NCBI GenBank assembly: GCA_963807975.1
Contig: CAWEDV010000001.1
Coordinates: forward strand, 558,001-622,000
DNA from: JAACFF01 sp963807975
Lineage (GTDB): Bacteria; Chloroflexota; Anaerolineae; Promineifilales; Promineifilaceae
Direction of reading: 5' to 3'
Length of the DNA: 64,000 bases
Under the pieces are notes generated by a model. It was not told where the DNA came from. It ran no database searches and worked only from the letters and a program-made list of their open reading frames with translations. The position numbers and the translations under genes are program-made. This document shows, piece after piece, positions 9,077 through 17,784 of the stretch (its first letter is position 1; each line of letters opens with the position of its first letter).

Positions 9077-10234
9077 TTAACCATGAATAATGGGCAAGAA
9101 AAGATCCGGAGGAATCCATTCCAGGGCGCCCATATCGGGGTATTTGTCGCGTGGATTATAGCGCAGGTCATCGAGGGGAGCGCCTTCAGACGCACCGGCA
9201 TTGATACAGGGGGAGTTCTTCCGCAGATGGAAATTTCGCTGCTGCCAATCGACGAAAAGCGGTTCTTCACTGATATTACCTTGTCCCGGCATTGGCTGCT
9301 GAATATCAGTATAGGTAACCTCGAAGCAATCTTCGCAGTCCGGGCCGGCGGCAAGATTCTGGCCGTTGTACCATAAGATGCTGTTCTTGATCGTGACCTG
9401 TCCATCGATGACGAGAATGCCTGTGCTGTTCTCATTGACGCGGTTGTTGTTGGCGATAGTGCTGTTGATGATGGTCACATTATCTTCGTGAATAAGAAGC
9501 ATAACGTTGGCATCACCTCCAGTTGTTCGATTATTATTGAAGATGGAATTTATGATCGTGGTGTTTGTATTGTAAAGCTGCAGACCGCCTCCGGTGTTGT
9601 TGGCGGAATTGCCTCCGACAAATACTTTGTCCAGCAGCAGGTCAATCTTACCATCGTCACCCGCCGCGCAAAGCCCACCACCGTCGCCGGTACCGGCGTT
9701 GTTCTGGCGAATGCCTACGTTAACTAAGGAAACAACCGAGTTCTGGATCTTGAATCCACCACAGCCGTTGCCGAAGGTTGGATCGTCCTGACCCAGGCCG
9801 CCGCGGACGCGCACAGCCTCGATGCGTGTGTCGCTATGATTGCGTATTTCGACGGTAGAGTCCCGGTTTCGGCCGTCAATGACCGTCCCTTCCCCATCCG
9901 GAGTCCAGCCCAGCTTGGAGTTGAGATATCCGCCGATAATGGTGCGCGATATGCCGTCCGTGAGCTTTATATTCTCAGGATAGATGCCGCCCGCAATGAG
10001 GATGGTTTCCTTTTCACCAGATTTGCCGATGGCATAGCCGATGGTCAGACAGGGGGCATCAGGATCGGTGCAGACGCCATCGTCTTCTCCAGTGGCGGCG
10101 TCGACATAATGAATGACGGGATCGGCTGCGGCTGTGGTCATAAAACTGACCAGGAGGATGTTAAGGAGAAAGAAAGCGAATATGAGAAGAATGGGCCGGC
10201 GATTTCGGATAAGTCTTGTTCTTTGGTTAAGCAT
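9077..10234 (-). CDS. Secreted right-handed beta-helix-like protein
   Basis: A 385-aa exported protein of unknown substrate. The frame is open further upstream, but AGGAG lies 5 bases before the ATG at 10234, which starts MLNQRTRLIRNRRPILLIFAFFLL, a signal peptide. The mature part opens with YVDAATGEDDGVC and then shows the short beta-strand repeats of pectate-lyase-like parallel beta-helices (NNTGGGLQLYNTNTTIINS, LIHEDNVTIINSTIANN). It ends PCINAGASEGAPLDDL...DMGALEW, the usual close of choice-of-anchor-Q type proteins. No catalytic site can be named, so it may be an adhesin, a surface protein or a carbohydrate-active enzyme. It lies next to REP array 2. Confidence 0.8.
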   Translation of the reverse strand: MLNQRTRLIRNRRPILLIFAFFLLNILLVSFMTTAAADPVIHYVDAATGEDDGVCTDPDAPCLTIGYAIGKSGEKETILIAGGIYPENIKLTDGISRTIIGGYLNSKLGWTPDGEGTVIDGRNRDSTVEIRNHSDTRIEAVRVRGGLGQDDPTFGNGCGGFKIQNSVVSLVNVGIRQNNAGTGDGGGLCAAGDDGKIDLLLDKVFVGGNSANNTGGGLQLYNTNTTIINSIFNNNRTTGGDANVMLLIHEDNVTIINSTIANNNRVNENSTGILVIDGQVTIKNSILWYNGQNLAAGPDCEDCFEVTYTDIQQPMPGQGNISEEPLFVDWQQRNFHLRKNSPCINAGASEGAPLDDLRYNPRDKYPDMGALEWIPPDLFLPIIHG

Positions 10235-10777
10235 GGTAACTCCTTTTCTGTATGAATACAAAACGCCGCGGCGTTGGAGAAATGGCTCCAATTAACCAAG
10301 GACTGAGCGCTGCGCTGTGTTACCAGCAGTCACTCAGTGAGTCCTTTCTCTTCATTATATGGAAATCGACAAGGAGTACAATAGAAGGAGAGCTGCCACC
10401 GTAGGGAACAGATGGCAGCTCTGTGATCTTGAAACCCGGTTTACGGCCGTAAGGTGATGCGCAGTGCACCATGTGCAGCAGATAGTCCAGATCTTTGTAA
10501 ACCGGGTTTCTGCAAAAGCATAGACTCTCCGAAGCCTTCAAACGCCGGCTGCACCCAGCAATAGATCTATCTGGCCAATGTAAATGGTTGGCTTTGGCTC
10601 CAACTTTCCGTCACCAGTATAACACAGCAGATTATATCGCTGTCAAGTAGAACAGGTGGGCTAGAACATTCGGGTAGCTTGTCTGGATTATGTCCACCAA
10701 AAACACGGTAGCAGATGGATAGACAAAAAACAAGGGCCGATTTGACGGCACTTTTTCATGCTAAGTGAACACAATGG
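10235..10777. other. Intergenic region with strong secondary structure
   Basis: No supported gene. It holds the structured block at 10389-10510 (listed separately), and its right edge (10720-10777) is similar to sequence at 12348-12405 on the other side of the broken IS1182-like transposase. Confidence 0.5.
10389..10510. other. Nested hairpins, possible structured RNA or MITE remnant
   Basis: Visible inverted repeats: AGAGCTGCCA (10389-10398) with TGGCAGCTCT (10413-10422); GAAACCCGGTTTAC (10431-10444) with GTAAACCGGGTTTC (10497-10510), a perfect 14-bp pair; inside the second loop, the palindromes TTACGGCCGTAA (10441-10452) and GCAC-CAT-GTGC (about 10474-10484). No T-run follows on either strand, so a simple terminator is unlikely. 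I do not recognise a known RNA family. Confidence 0.5.
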
Positions 10778-10797
10778 TTCAGCCTGTTGAAAAAGTC
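10778..10797. repeat. Inverted-repeat end, left copy
   Basis: TTCAGCCTGTTGAAAAAGTC is the exact reverse complement of the 20 bases at 14235-14254. It also lies inside the 3' end of the broken transposase frame. Probably a terminal inverted repeat of an insertion sequence. Confidence 0.65.
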
Positions 10798-12321
10798 CTG
10801 TTAGAAGCCGATCGCAATCTTATCCATGACCCATGGATGTGCCAAAGAAGGTGGTTTTTCGTATCGGAAATTCGCCGATTTATGACGAAAACAAGACCAT
10901 TTGGACTATATTTGAGCAATCTATTGATATTTTGCCCCGCTGCCACCATCAAACCTTCGATATTAACATTCTTCAGGCGTCTTAATCGAAACCTATTTAA
11001 CTGGTGGAATTTCTTTGCTTCTCCAAATAAGGGCTCTACCCACACACCTCGCTTGCGCATGGATTTTTGATACTCATCAGTTGCGTGGTAACCCTTCACC
11101 CTCTCGATGAACTCCTGATGAAACTACCGAAATATATGTCGTCCACTCTTACTGCTAGTACATTCATGTTTGACAGGACAGGCATTACAGACTTGTGCAT
11201 CAGCCCTGTATGATATGACTTGCTCACTGCTGCGACGCGCATACAATTTCAGTATCTGGCCCTGCGGACAAACATAATAAGTCTCTTCGGCATTGTATTG
11301 AAACTGATCAGAGTGATAGTAACCAGTTCGTTTACTGATATCTGGAATGGGCACATAAGCCTTTTTGCCTGCCTTTTCCAGACCAGCAATATTTGGTGCC
11401 GTGCCATACCTGGCATCAGCGGTAATTGTTGTGGGAGTTAGATTTCACCTGGAACAGGTCCATTCCACCATGTCTAACATGGGCGTGTTATCCATAATGG
11501 AAGCCGGCGTTACCAGGGCACTCAAGATAATGCGGGCTTTGCCGCCGTCAACCACGTAGTGATCGCGATAGCCTAAGACCGTTCTCCCGCCACCAGATTG
11601 CTGCATTGGTGCTGCATCCGGATCTGTCAGGCTAATTTGTTTATCGGCAATCGGTTTATAGGATGGCCTGCGCGAGCCGGTTATGCGTTTACCGTTGTAC
11701 TTGGCAATAAGGTTCAGGCTCGAAACATCCGACTCATTATCTCCGTTCGGCGTTGGTCCATCATCTGGATCGAACAACTCTTGAACATATTCCAATACCG
11801 AATTGGTTCTATCCACAACACTCCGGCAGGAGCATTAGCCTGGACCTTTGTGGCATCAATGTAGAGCTCTTCTCCCCAGACAAGTCCAGCTTCGATGCAA
11901 AGTTCAACCACATGTTCGAAGAAATGCTGAAAGATTTCAATTCCATGGCGCTCCCGGATCTTACTTAGGCTGCTATGGTTGGGCACTGGTTCGTCCAGGT
12001 CATAGCCGATGTATCAACGATGTGCCAGGTTTAGTTTACGGTTTCCATTAGCTGCCGTTCGGAGCGAGTGCCTTCAAAGAAAGCGATCAATTGCAGTTTG
12101 AAAAAGACAACGGGATCGATTGAGGGACGGCCGAAATCCAAATATAGATGATGAACCAAATTGCGGACAAAGCTGAGGTCGACGCATTTTTCCACCTGGC
12201 GGTAGAAATTGTCTTCCGGGACCAGATCTTCCAAGGAAAAGGAAGTGTAGGTTTTCAGATTCTTGATCTTATATCCCATCATGATACACCTCAGGCGTAC
12301 TATACAAAAAATTTTCGCCAA
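10779..12321 (-). pseudogene. Degenerate IS1182-like transposase
   Basis: Fragments of one transposase lie in order on the minus strand in different frames. 12321-12031 encodes the N-terminal domain (FSLEDLVPEDNFYRQVEK, FGRPSIDPVVFFKLQLIAFFEGTRSERQL). 11986-11714 encodes SLSKIRERHG and GEELYIDATKVQANA. 11816-11445 encodes DPDAAPMQQSGGGRTVLGYRDHYVVDG. 11354-11124 encodes the KRTGYYHSDQFQYNAEETYYVCPQG and zinc-ribbon-like CNACPVKHEC region. 11099-10779 encodes the C-terminal RKRGVWVEPLFGEAKKFHQLNRFRLRRLKNVN. The order and motifs match the DDE transposases of the IS1182 branch (IS5-like/IS1182). At least four frame breaks make it non-functional. Confidence 0.85.
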
Positions 12322-12347
12322 AAATGGAGGATGTTCTTGGCAAGAAA

Positions 12348-12405
12348 TAGATCAAAAAAGGGCCTATTTGATGACCCTTATGCATACTATGTGAACACGA
12401 TTGGT
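12348..12405. repeat. Imperfect direct repeat of 10720-10779
   Basis: Both copies read ATAGA(T)CAAAAAA, then GGGCC(G/T)ATTTGA, and after a variable part CTA(A/T)GTGAACAC(A/G)AT. They are in the same orientation about 1.63 kb apart and flank the broken transposase. Identity by eye is roughly three quarters. The copies are too long for a target-site duplication and may be traces of nested or duplicated elements. Confidence 0.5.
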
Positions 12406-12507
12406 CATTTTGTTTACGTAGATGACTCTCAATTGCATTTCAATGGCAGAGATCATTGAACACAGAGTGCAATGACGCGTCCAACAATCCGAATTGCGCC
12501 ACTGCAT

Positions 12508-13131
12508 TCATTTCTCGAACATGAACGATACCAATCTTGGTGGTTTGTCGTGATCTTCTTCATGCCACCACTCCCTGCATTTCTTAAGTGTCAATCCAAT
12601 CTTCTCTGCAGCTTCCAGAAAATCTGATATGTGATGCACGAATGCCTGAATCTCGATCCTCCCTTGATTCCTTTGGAACCGTGCTTTTGTCCCCTGATAT
12701 TGTCGGTAGGGATGAAGTTCACAGATGAAAAGGCATCCCCCCTCAATCAGTGAACGAAATGCTTCTGAAAAAACGAAGGAAATATCTTCTATGTGCTCTA
12801 GCACAAGGTTACAGGCGACAAGATCGGTTGACTCATCTGCACAGGGCCACTGCTTAGTAATGTCTGCTACTAAGAAGATCGCATTGGCTGATTCCAACTT
12901 CTCTTTGGCTCTCTTTAGCATGCCCTCTGAGAAGTCGAGAGCATGGACTCTATCGCCGATTTGCGCAAGCAGAGCGGTGTTCTTGCCTGTTCCGCAGCCT
13001 ATCTCGAGAATCGATTTGTACTGCGAATATACCAGGGTTTCCCGGGTGACCGCATGATCTAGATCGCGGGTGCGGTTCTCATCTGTGTCGTATGTAACCG
13101 ACCAATGGTTGTATGCTTCTTGGATACTCAT
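12508..13131 (-). CDS. Class I SAM-dependent methyltransferase
   Basis: A 207-aa soluble methyltransferase of the UbiE/Methyltransf_11 type. Motif I is ILEIGCGTGKNTALLA (about residues 41-56), the acidic loop after beta-2 is VHALDFSEGML, and motif IV is STDLVACNLVLEHIEDI. The C-terminal half (HPYRQYQGTKARF, SDFLEAAEKIGLTLKKCREWW) resembles small-molecule methyltransferases that act on polar acceptors. The substrate is not predictable. It lies between the broken transposase and an ATPase gene on the same strand inside an inverted-repeat-bounded segment, and so may have arrived as a passenger gene. Confidence 0.87.
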   Translation of the reverse strand: MSIQEAYNHWSVTYDTDENRTRDLDHAVTRETLVYSQYKSILEIGCGTGKNTALLAQIGDRVHALDFSEGMLKRAKEKLESANAIFLVADITKQWPCADESTDLVACNLVLEHIEDISFVFSEAFRSLIEGGCLFICELHPYRQYQGTKARFQRNQGRIEIQAFVHHISDFLEAAEKIGLTLKKCREWWHEEDHDKPPRLVSFMFEK

Positions 13132-13260
13132 TTGACTTCGAGATTTTTCAAGTCTACCCTAACAGTCAGGATGAGCGGCAGGGCACCAATCTCGAATCTG
13201 TGCCTATCAGAATCCGATCACGGGGCGCCGCACCGTTCCATCCGGTTATTGTATCAGACT

Positions 13261-13884
13261 TTACCTATTAATTTTCTCGAGAACAAACTCGAGCCGGTCA
13301 TTGGGCGACAATACTGGCACCCTCACAACGCTATATCCTAAGGCAATGAAATCGCGGACGAGCCACTTATCAAGGCGACATGCAGTCGCTTCATCTTCGA
13401 TCCTAATGTAGTCCTGCTGAATAGGAAGTCGTTCGAGTACAAATATGGAAGCATAACGATGGTAAAAACATTCTGACAATATCTCATTCGGGTTCATCCC
13501 AGCGACTCGGCAATAAGTGAGCCCATCTGGTAAGCCTCGGTCGAGAAAGGCAATATCAGTCATTTGTAAAGCACACTCAAATCTTAGTTGAATCTCTATC
13601 AAACTGCGTTCTAAGGTGTCCACATTCTCGCGTATATCATCAATCGTTCGCCCTTTGGCTATCTCTTTCTCCATATACAGTCGAGCTGTTTCTGGAATCG
13701 TTTGGAATCCTTTGTCGGCCAACTGATCAATCAGTGTTCTCTTGCCAGAGCAGGGGCCGCCTGTTATCACATGCCAGTTCGTCTGAACCCCGAAAGGCGT
13801 TGACAGAATATCTAGATCTAACTCTGTGGTAATGAAATCTCGTTTGGGACTCTCAATCATTTCGGAATCCTCGAATTTGTGCAA
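13261..13884 (-). CDS. AAA_28-like P-loop ATPase/kinase with an altered Walker A
   Basis: A 207-aa protein related to AAA_28 (PF13521-type, NadR/Ttd14-like) nucleotide-binding proteins. The characteristic start NWHVITGGPCSGKRTLIDQLADKG is followed by IPETARLYMEKEIAKG and the Walker-B-like IAFLDRGLPDGLTY. The lid region has arginines (RLPIQQDYIRIEDEATAC). The P-loop reads GGPCSGKRT: the Ser/Thr normally right after the Lys is Arg here, with Thr one place later, so ATP binding may be altered. It is 129 bases upstream of the methyltransferase and in the same direction, a possible two-gene unit. Function unknown. Confidence 0.75.
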   Translation of the reverse strand: MHKFEDSEMIESPKRDFITTELDLDILSTPFGVQTNWHVITGGPCSGKRTLIDQLADKGFQTIPETARLYMEKEIAKGRTIDDIRENVDTLERSLIEIQLRFECALQMTDIAFLDRGLPDGLTYCRVAGMNPNEILSECFYHRYASIFVLERLPIQQDYIRIEDEATACRLDKWLVRDFIALGYSVVRVPVLSPNDRLEFVLEKINR

Positions 13885-13893
13885 GAAATTGGA

Positions 13894-14172
13894 CTAATAT
13901 AGCGGCCGAACAGCCAGTCCAGCCTCCCCCATTTCATCCTTCTTGTGGGATCTGCTTCCCAATTGAATAATAAAAAGCCACGGGTTGATTTTTCCTGCTG
14001 CTGGAATGTAATATATTGTTTTCAGCCGATGCTCAGTCGTAGTAGTTTTGAACAATTCTAACTTGGAGAATTTTCGTTGTTTGTTTTTTCCTAACCCAAT
14101 GACAACAGAAGGTTCGAAACAAGAATATTGCATAACATCATGTGCTGTTAGGTTAAAGTAGTTGCTGTTCAA
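13894..14172 (-). CDS. Hypothetical protein, doubtful
   Basis: A 92-aa frame just upstream of the ATPase gene. The composition is mixed, with no recognisable motif, signal peptide or membrane segment. It could be a remnant of a longer gene or a chance frame. I list it because it fills the space between the ATPase and the inverted repeat at 14235. Confidence 0.2.
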   Translation of the reverse strand: MNSNYFNLTAHDVMQYSCFEPSVVIGLGKNKQRKFSKLELFKTTTTEHRLKTIYYIPAAGKINPWLFIIQLGSRSHKKDEMGEAGLAVRPLY

Positions 14173-14234
14173 AAACTCAGTCTTTGCCCTTCATTTCTAT
14201 ATAAATTTCATTGTTGTTGAATTCATCTCATATC

Positions 14235-14260
14235 GACTTTTTCAACAGGCTGAATTATTA
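14235..14260. repeat. Inverted-repeat end, right copy, with TTATTA tail
   Basis: GACTTTTTCAACAGGCTGAA (14235-14254) pairs perfectly with 10778-10797 in inverted orientation, bounding about 3.5 kb that holds the broken transposase, the methyltransferase and the ATPase. Related sequences in the same orientation occur at 15640, 16926 and 17714. Confidence 0.65.
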
Positions 14261-14421
14261 CACGTAGTTGCGCACGACCGTCTGAACTTCCCAACTCCCC
14301 TGGCAGTACTAAACTTTACTGACCTTTATGCGCTTTAGGCAGCTAGAGCCTCAATAATTTGCACAGTGAAAGAGTACCATCAGGCACAACCTGAGTTCAT
14401 TCAGATATATGTCTACAAATT

Positions 14422-15459
14422 CTATTCATTATCACTACCGGATTGGTCGGTACTGAGATTTGCAGTCACACCAGATGCTGCCATTGATTGCTCTATGGAA
14501 CCTGAAAGAGAACGGTCGACCGTGCACTCAAGCGGGCGTCTATCTACATGCAGTTGCAGGATATCTGGACGAGAGTAATGGCCTCCAACATCAATTACTG
14601 CTTTGTGTCGGAGCACCGCTTCGAGGGTTACTGAAGCCGTTAGAATTGTCTCGTCGTCTGCTGGAGCTGTTGCAATAACGTGACCACCTGGGGCGATAAT
14701 GCAACTGCCTCCCTCACCATTACCATGACCCCTTTCACGAACAAGATCACGATGGGCTTCCGGAACATCTTCCGGCCTGCACAGACTACCGATGGCCATC
14801 ACGAAACAATTCCCCTGGGCAGCGAAGGCGCGCGACATCAGCAGGCCGTTAACAGGGCTGGAATCGGCAATATGCCTTGAAAATGGCCATGCGGCAACGT
14901 GAATCTGAGTTCCCTGCGCCATCAAGGCATAGGCGGGGAGTAACATTGTATGCTCGCCGCAGGACAAACCGCTTATGCGACCATAATTGCGCTCGTAGGC
15001 CGTAAGTCCGACCCCATCACCTTCTCCCCACAGCAATCGTTCAGAGAGAGTAGGTTTAAGCTTACGATGGCGGCCCAGAATGCTGCCGTCGCGACCGATG
15101 AAAAGTAGTGTGCAGTATACTGTTCCTCGTGTCCTGGCATCGAGTTCGACAAGGCCGATAGCCACATCAATGTTTGCCCTATGGGCTGCTTCACACAGAC
15201 GATCGGTGGTAGAGCCAGGAATCTCCACACCGCTGGCCAGGTAAGCTGCAGTAGCTTGATTCCAGAGTGGGGAACTGACCGGATAGGGATGAAAGAAAGG
15301 ATAGCCTGGCAGCCAGGTCTCGCCAAAAGCCGCAAAGTCAGCCCCCTTCAATGCTGCCTCTTCAATTAGCCGGCATGCTTTCTCGGTTGAAGCCTCCCGA
15401 TCAAAGTAGACAGGTGCTGCCTGGATGGCGGCTAGGGTAAATTCCGGATAGTCGGTCAT
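14422..15459 (-). CDS. Nitrilase/cyanide-hydratase family carbon-nitrogen hydrolase
   Basis: A 345-aa cytoplasmic enzyme of the nitrilase branch, which hydrolyses nitriles to acids and ammonia. The catalytic triad is visible: Glu47 (AFGETWLPGYP), Lys133 (GRHRKLKPTLSERLLWGEGDG) and Cys167 (ISGLSCGEH). The ETWLPGYP and RKLKPT signatures separate true nitrilases from amidases. The residue after the nucleophile is Gly rather than the usual Trp (CWE in most nitrilases), which could change substrate range. Length fits the family. It lies in the accessory island between two TTTTTCAACAGG-type sequences, which suggests acquisition, though the frame is intact. Confidence 0.9.
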   Translation of the reverse strand: MTDYPEFTLAAIQAAPVYFDREASTEKACRLIEEAALKGADFAAFGETWLPGYPFFHPYPVSSPLWNQATAAYLASGVEIPGSTTDRLCEAAHRANIDVAIGLVELDARTRGTVYCTLLFIGRDGSILGRHRKLKPTLSERLLWGEGDGVGLTAYERNYGRISGLSCGEHTMLLPAYALMAQGTQIHVAAWPFSRHIADSSPVNGLLMSRAFAAQGNCFVMAIGSLCRPEDVPEAHRDLVRERGHGNGEGGSCIIAPGGHVIATAPADDETILTASVTLEAVLRHKAVIDVGGHYSRPDILQLHVDRRPLECTVDRSLSGSIEQSMAASGVTANLSTDQSGSDNE

Positions 15460-15799
15460 ATCATCTTCTCCTGGCCACTGAGTGAAGAGAAAAACGAGAC
15501 GAAAGGTCGAACGCGTTGCCTGACAAACATGGCAGACTCCCTATGCTTCTTATTAGCAGTATACCATGGCAGTACGTCTAAATCTGTGGCAGCTGAGTAC
15601 CACCTGTCTTCAACTAAGTTTTCAATTGGCCTCCCCGAAGAGTTTTTCAACAGGCTGGGTTATTATGTCTCTTTGCAAACAGCTCGTTGGCAATCTATCG
15701 GCTTGCGTTACCTGCCGCCGTGTTCGACGGATTACAATATTTTACCCTCAACTATTTTGGCCAAGTGCCGACGCATATCCACGTCGGAGGCGGTTAGGT
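15460..15799. other. Intergenic region with an IS-end-like sequence
   Basis: It holds GAGTTTTTCAACAGGCTGGG followed by TTATTATG at 15640-15667, related to the repeat at 14235. Otherwise no gene or motif that I can support. Confidence 0.5.
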
Positions 15800-16690
15800 T
15801 CACGCTTTGTTAGCCCGCTCTTTATGCGGTTTACGCAACTGTGGTGGACCCATCAATATTCGTTCACGCATTGCATCTACTGGCCATTCATCTTCATAAC
15901 CTTTGCCAAAGCGAAAGGGAGTTAAACATTCCAACCACCATGTCGCTCCCAATTCAGAGCGTTGCTCGACCAAATTAACCGCTTCTTTGGATACTGCATC
16001 AGGTGTAACCCCCATACAGATTATATCTAGTGGCTGTTCAGATTCGCGATGCCTACCTAAGTAACGAACCATGTCATCCAGTTGGGCGAGCTCTTGTGCA
16101 TTATCTTCAACCGGGAACAAAGGAAATACTCCATCCCATTTTGCGGCCCTTCGAAAGGGTGCCTTATTTGGCCAGTTCCCACCCACCCAAATAGGAATGT
16201 GAGGCTGCTGTAGTGGTTTGGGTAGAAAATGTACATTCTCGATGTGATAATATTGCCCCGTATAGCTGAACGGTTCACCACTCCATAACCCAACCAGCAC
16301 ACTTAATGCTTCATCCAGCATTACCCCTCGTTTTTTGAGATCAGGCTCTTCACCCAGATGCGCCCACTCGGATTCTCCTCCCCCGATACCTACACCCAAT
16401 GTTAGCCGCCCTCCTGAAAGATGATCTATCGAAACCGCCTCGCGCGCCAACTTCCAGGGACGACGCCGGGGAACGGGTGTAACCGTAGTCCCGATACGGA
16501 TTCGGTGCGTAGCGACAGCAATCGCAGCCAGGGCTACCCAAGGATCAACCATAGGCAATGTCCAACCCGCAATATGATCCCAGATGAAAAAACCATCCCA
16601 ACCTGAGTTTTCTGCATCCTTAGCTAGATTGGCCAGAACACGTGCTTCTCCATAGGAACCAAAGTTTGGTAAGTAAATGCCGAATTTCAT
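15800..16690 (-). CDS. LLM-class flavin-dependent oxidoreductase
   Basis: A 296-aa luciferase-like monooxygenase (F420- or FMN-dependent TIM barrel). The N terminus MKFGIYLPNFGSYGEARVLANLAKDAENSGWDG..WDH is diagnostic. IRIGTTVTPVPRRRPWKLAREAVSIDHLSGGRLTLGVGIGGG forms the cofactor-binding core, and LQQPHIPIWVGGNWPNK follows. The substrate cannot be predicted; the subgroup with RRRPWKLARE usually uses F420. A second member of the same subgroup is at 55529-56356. It lies between two IS-end-like repeats in the accessory island. Confidence 0.9.
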   Translation of the reverse strand: MKFGIYLPNFGSYGEARVLANLAKDAENSGWDGFFIWDHIAGWTLPMVDPWVALAAIAVATHRIRIGTTVTPVPRRRPWKLAREAVSIDHLSGGRLTLGVGIGGGESEWAHLGEEPDLKKRGVMLDEALSVLVGLWSGEPFSYTGQYYHIENVHFLPKPLQQPHIPIWVGGNWPNKAPFRRAAKWDGVFPLFPVEDNAQELAQLDDMVRYLGRHRESEQPLDIICMGVTPDAVSKEAVNLVEQRSELGATWWLECLTPFRFGKGYEDEWPVDAMRERILMGPPQLRKPHKERANKA

Positions 16691-17116
16691 GGAACTGTCC
16701 TTTTCTCAAGTCTCTCATTTCTGTTTTGCGGACTAACTGGTTGATAACCCAACATATTAATGGGAGAAATCAGCCAAATGCATTTCATACAAATCAAATA
16801 TGGTACATAATTTCGATAATGTATCTCTGAAGAATATTGTCAGCCTATATTTTGTGTATAAAGTGAAATACTGGAGCTTATCCACTAAATCTTCACGATA
16901 ACGGATGATATCAATATTTCATAACCACTTTTTCAACAACCTGAAGTATTATGAGCCTCTCCGCTAGGCACAAGTAGCCATAGAATTGCTTAAATTTGCG
17001 ACCATCATGCCTAGATTCTCAATCCCCGGTATACCATAACCCTGCTGTGTCACCAAAGATTGAGACACTCCAACCTTAGAAATTAATGTAGAATTGAGAG
17101 GGCGCAGGAGGACAAT
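16691..17116. other. Intergenic region, AT-rich, with IS-end-like sequences
   Basis: It includes CACTTTTTCAACAACCTGAAGTATTATG (in two parts, 16926-16953), related to the copies at 14235 and 15640. The stretch 17040-17110 (TGTGTCACCAAAGATTGAGAC, then AGGAGGACAAT) looks like the left end and leader of the IS3-like element that follows. Confidence 0.5.
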
Positions 17117-17698
17117 ATGTCTCACAATCCAACTGCCACTTTCAGTCCGAATAGCTCTGAGCCTGGCAGGCATCCCGAGCCGGAAGCTGTGCCGCGTGCG
17201 ACGCCGCGAAGCTTTAGTGCAGCATACAAGCTGCGCATTGGTAAAAAAGCCGACCACTGCACCGAGCGTGGCCAGATCAGCGCCATGCTGCGACGCAAAG
17301 GTTTGTACTCCTCACAACTCGCCACATGGCGGCGAGAGCGAGAAGCCGCTGGGTTGCAAGCGATGACCCCCAAGAAGCGGGGGCGAGAGCTGATGAGTCA
17401 GACGACGGAAGCCTTGGTTCGTTGTGTACCGCTGACCCATGCTTGTACGGCTCTAGAGTATCCGCGCAGCAGCCTCTATCCTTCTCGCCAACCGCGATCT
17501 TCAAGAAAACTGGGGGCACAGCCGACGCCGCCTAGAGCATTGAGCGTGTCGGAAAAGGCAAAAGTGCGCGATTTGCTCAACAGCGAACGTTTTCAGGACA
17601 GGTCAGCACACCAGGTTTACCCTACTTTGCTGGATGAAGTCATAGAAATTATCTCGAAAGAGTCCGCGAATCATGCCATCTGCAACCATAACGATTAA
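17117..17698 (+). pseudogene. Truncated IS3-like transposase
   Basis: AGGAGG lies 5 bases before the ATG. The 193-aa frame carries the OrfA helix-turn-helix (SFSAAYKLRIGKKADHCTERGQISAMLRRKGLYSSQLATWRRER) followed by the linker KRGRELMSQTTEALV and the start of the OrfB-like region (ERFQDRSAHQVYPTLLDE). The frame ends there, and the whole DDE catalytic core is missing. The product cannot transpose. A TTTTTCATCAGCCTG sequence lies 16 bases after its stop. Confidence 0.8.
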
Positions 17699-17713
17699 AT
17701 TGAGTAGACTTGG

Positions 17714-17742
17714 CTCATTTTTCATCAGCCTGTGATATTATG
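17714..17742. repeat. IS-end-like sequence
   Basis: CTCATTTTTCATCAGCCTG then TGATATTATG: the fourth degenerate copy, in the same orientation, of the motif at 14235, 15640 and 16926. It marks the right border of the accessory island, just before the ATP-grasp gene. Confidence 0.5.
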
Positions 17743-17784
17743 TGACCCAGATATTTTGAAAGATTGTTGATGAGGACCTGAACG

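Noticed and set aside
10320..10541. 73-aa frame over the hairpin block
   Set aside because: It runs through the inverted repeats and has no RBS or domain.
15529..15925. Two open frames between nitrilase and LLM genes
   Set aside because: They overlap the LLM gene or IS-end sequence, and their composition is not protein-like.
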